Assembly: GCA_020056895.1 (NCBI GenBank)
Contig: JAGVGV010000189.1
Coordinates: forward strand, 1 to 7,589
Source of the DNA: Deltaproteobacteria bacterium
GTDB lineage: Bacteria; Desulfobacterota; Desulfarculia; Adiutricales; JAGVGV01
DNA length: 7,589 nt
Direction: 5' to 3'
The notes beneath the pieces were generated by a model. That model did not search any database, was not told the DNA's origin, and saw only the letters and a program-made list of their open reading frames with translations. The translations under genes were made by a program, and so were the position numbers. Shown piece by piece: positions 6,099 through 7,589 of this stretch; positions within the stretch are counted from its first letter, which is position 1; every line of letters starts with the position of its first letter.

Positions 6099-6752
6099 AT
6101 GCCTATCCGCGTTTTTTTGGCGGACGACCATACCCTCACCCGTGAAGGCTTGCGGTTGTTGCTCGAACGCCAGGAGGATATCGACGTGATCGGCGACGCC
6201 GCCAGCATCCGGACCGCCCTCCAAATGATCCAGGACCAAAAACCCGATGTCGTCTTGATGGAAGCGAACCTTTTGGAAGGCCTGGGAGCGAACGGCGCCC
6301 GGAAGATCGTTAAGGAATGCAACGGCACCAGGGTAATCGCGCTGTCGGCTCATGCCGGAGAAAAAAGACTGGCCGCGATTCTTCAGGCGGGCGTGGCCGG
6401 ATACCTGACTCAGGAATCGGCCTTCCGCGACGTGTGCCAGGCTATCCGGAGCTTGGCCGCCGGCCGGATGTTCCTGAGCCCCACGGTTACGGACCTGGTG
6501 GTCAAGGGGTTTCTTCATACCTCTTCGGACGATGAATCCCCGGACCCCGTGGACCTGACCCGCCGCGAAGCCCAGGTGCTCAAACTGTTGGCCGCCGCCC
6601 GATCCACCAAGGAAATCGCCGCCCAATTGGGCATCAGCCCCCGCACGGTGGAAACCCATCGCCGTCGGATCATTGAAAAAACGGGCATCAAGGACGTGGC
6701 CGCCCTGACTCGTTTCGCCGTTCGGACCGGCGTGACCGACCAGAAGGGATAA
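6099..6752 (+). CDS. LuxR/FixJ-type response regulator with a degenerate (pseudo-)receiver domain
   Basis: This 217-residue protein has the NarL/FixJ layout: a receiver-like domain (about 3-120), a short linker, and a LuxR-type helix-turn-helix DNA-binding domain (about 150-210) that begins LTRREAQVLKLL (153-164) and has its HTH around 169-190 (STKEIAAQLGISPRTVETHR). It should be a cytoplasmic transcription factor. The acidic pair Asp9-Asp10 and Ser83 are conserved. The phosphoacceptor position in DVVLMEANL is Glu55 rather than Asp, and the conserved Lys is Gln105 (AGYLTQES). Both changes are unambiguous in the codons (GAA, CAG). It is therefore unlikely to be switched by His-Asp phosphotransfer, although Glu at this position can mimic the phosphorylated state. 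No sensor kinase is nearby. AAGGGG (6085-6090) lies eight bases before the start. It overlaps the next gene by one base. Confidence 0.92.
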   Translation: MPIRVFLADDHTLTREGLRLLLERQEDIDVIGDAASIRTALQMIQDQKPDVVLMEANLLEGLGANGARKIVKECNGTRVIALSAHAGEKRLAAILQAGVAGYLTQESAFRDVCQAIRSLAAGRMFLSPTVTDLVVKGFLHTSSDDESPDPVDLTRREAQVLKLLAAARSTKEIAAQLGISPRTVETHRRRIIEKTGIKDVAALTRFAVRTGVTDQKG

Positions 6753-7210
6753 TGCCCGCCCGTTTGGACCTTTTTCCTCGGAACGCCATGTCCCCACCGG
6801 AATCCGATCTGGGCCGGCTGCTGGCAACCCTGAAGCCGGTCGTCCACCCGGGCGTGTACGTCTTTTCATCGATCCCCGATGCATTGGACCTGGGCGGGCT
6901 CGATGTCGTGGCCACGATGCGCGAACCGGAAGGCCTGACGGTGGTTTTGGAAGAAGGTCTGGCCCGAACGCGTGGTCTGCCCATAATGTTTCGGGCCGCC
7001 TGGATCACGCTGACGGTCCATTCCGATCTGGCCGCCGTGGGGTTGACCGCCGCCTTTTCCGGGGCTCTGGCCCGGGCCGGAATCAGTTGCAACGTGATGG
7101 CCGGCGCGTATCACGACCATGTGTTCGTGCCGGTGGACCGGGCCCGGGACGCCATGGATGTTCTCTTCAGGCTTCAACGGGAAGGGCGCCCGGACGGCGG
7201 AGCATCCTGA
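6752..7210 (+). CDS. ACT_3-type (DUF2241/COG3602-like) ACT-domain protein
   Basis: This 152-residue soluble protein resembles the ACT_3 family (PF10000, COG3602), whose members carry ACT-like ligand-binding folds and are of unproven function; ACT domains commonly bind amino acids. Family-typical stretches are LKPVVHPGVYVF (27-38), WITLTVHS (84-91), GLTAAFSGALARAGISCNV (about 97-115) and YHDHVFVPV (120-128). The start at 6752 overlaps the regulator stop in TAATG and has AGAAGG (6742-6747) just upstream; an alternative start is Met13 at 6788, which lacks a clear ribosome site but gives a length nearer that expected for the family. The overlap implies translational coupling with the regulator, so a shared sensory role is plausible but not shown. 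No membrane segment is seen. Confidence 0.82.
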   Translation: MPARLDLFPRNAMSPPESDLGRLLATLKPVVHPGVYVFSSIPDALDLGGLDVVATMREPEGLTVVLEEGLARTRGLPIMFRAAWITLTVHSDLAAVGLTAAFSGALARAGISCNVMAGAYHDHVFVPVDRARDAMDVLFRLQREGRPDGGAS

Positions 7211-7244
7211 TTCCTCAGGCTTCCGAACCGAGAAAAACCCGGCG

Positions 7245-7589
7245 TTACCCCAGCATGGACCTCAGGTGGTCGTTCATCGTGGTCAGGTTTTTCCGCAACC
7301 CCGGCAACATCGCGGCGGGTACGCCGTACCGGGCCTCATTCGCCACCACCTGTTCCAGGGGTAAAATCCGGAACCCGGAAGGACCCGGCCGGCGGATGGT
7401 CTGAGTGGGCCAGGCGGTCAGGTCCGCGATCCGTTTGCGGCCGTCTTCCTCCCGGATCAGGTCCATTTTGAAGATTACGCCCAGTTGAGTGAATTCCTTG
7501 TTCTGGTTGGCGATGAAATTACCCATGGAATAAATGGCCAACCGGTCGCTTTTTTCGCCTCGGATCAGGCGGTACGGCTGAACCACGTG
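7245..7589 (-). CDS. CapA-family (poly-gamma-glutamate capsule/metallophosphatase-like) protein, C-terminal part
   Basis: This minus-strand gene enters from the right edge; only its last 115 codons are visible, running to TAA at 7247-7245. The visible part begins HVVQPYRL and contains LAIYSMGNFIANQ, which match the HPHVVQP and YSLGNF motifs near the end of the metallophosphatase-like domain in CapA-type proteins. The in-frame GTG at 7586 is an internal Val, not a start, because the frame continues with His to the window edge. The remaining C-terminal tail (from about 7490 down to 7248) is charged and not recognisable. CapA proteins act in capsule or cell-envelope polymer metabolism, but many members are uncharacterised. 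It converges on the ACT-domain gene across a 34-base gap with no clear terminator. Confidence 0.8.
   Translation of the reverse strand, partial: HVVQPYRLIRGEKSDRLAIYSMGNFIANQNKEFTQLGVIFKMDLIREEDGRKRIADLTAWPTQTIRRPGPSGFRILPLEQVVANEARYGVPAAMLPGLRKNLTTMNDHLRSMLG

Noticed and set aside
5904..6884. Minus-strand open frame of 326 codons opposite the response regulator
   Set aside because: It spans a clear plus-strand gene, a gene junction and the regulatory gap, and its translation looks like no known family.
7206..7219. CCTGA/TCAGG hairpin at the convergent gene ends
   Set aside because: It is a five-base-pair stem with no T-run on either strand; too weak to call a bidirectional terminator.

Overview
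This window looks like a stretch of a GC-rich (roughly 60% or more by eye) Gram-negative-type bacterial chromosome. The gene families and the style of the palindromic intergenic repeat (alternating G/C and A/T blocks around a TTTGAAAAA / TTTTTCAAA pair) remind me of Desulfobacterota (the former Deltaproteobacteria). That assignment is a low-confidence inference, because no rRNA or marker gene is present. I see no plasmid, phage or insertion-sequence gene, no CRISPR array and no tRNA.

Layout from left to right. Positions 1-70 hold what is probably the 3' end of an upstream transcript, closed by an intrinsic terminator (38-70). Positions 93-854 encode a ThiF/MoeB/HesA-family adenylyltransferase with its own Shine-Dalgarno. 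Positions 838-1009 are a non-coding block: a very long imperfect palindrome that overlaps the adenylyltransferase stop codon, followed by a strong terminator hairpin. Positions 1039-4970 encode the two half-transporters of a heterodimeric ABC exporter (TmrAB / TM287-288 / MdlAB type), overlapping by one base. Positions 5018-5809 encode a short-chain dehydrogenase/reductase (SDR) of a subgroup with a non-standard catalytic motif, probably in the same transcript as the exporter. A more AT-rich gap (5810-6098) holds a possible 40-codon ORF, a candidate promoter with a perfect TATAAT, and a leader with several hairpins. Then come a LuxR/FixJ-type response regulator (6099-6752) and, overlapping it by one base, a small ACT_3-type protein (6752-7210). 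The 3' end of a CapA-like gene enters from the right on the minus strand (7245-7589).

How the genes fit together. The two ABC proteins carry complementary sequence asymmetry: Asp for Glu in Walker B of the first, LSVGQ for LSGGQ in the second. This predicts one active and one degenerate ATP site, as in known heterodimeric exporters. The second subunit also carries about 100 extra residues in its first extracytoplasmic loop. The regulator lacks both the phosphoacceptor Asp (Glu55) and the conserved Lys (Gln105) of the receiver domain, so it is unlikely to be a normal phosphorylation-driven response regulator. It is translationally coupled to an ACT-domain protein, which raises the possibility of control by a small ligand. 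No histidine kinase is visible. The clearest leads are this pseudo-receiver/ACT pair, the loop insertion in the exporter and the large palindrome.
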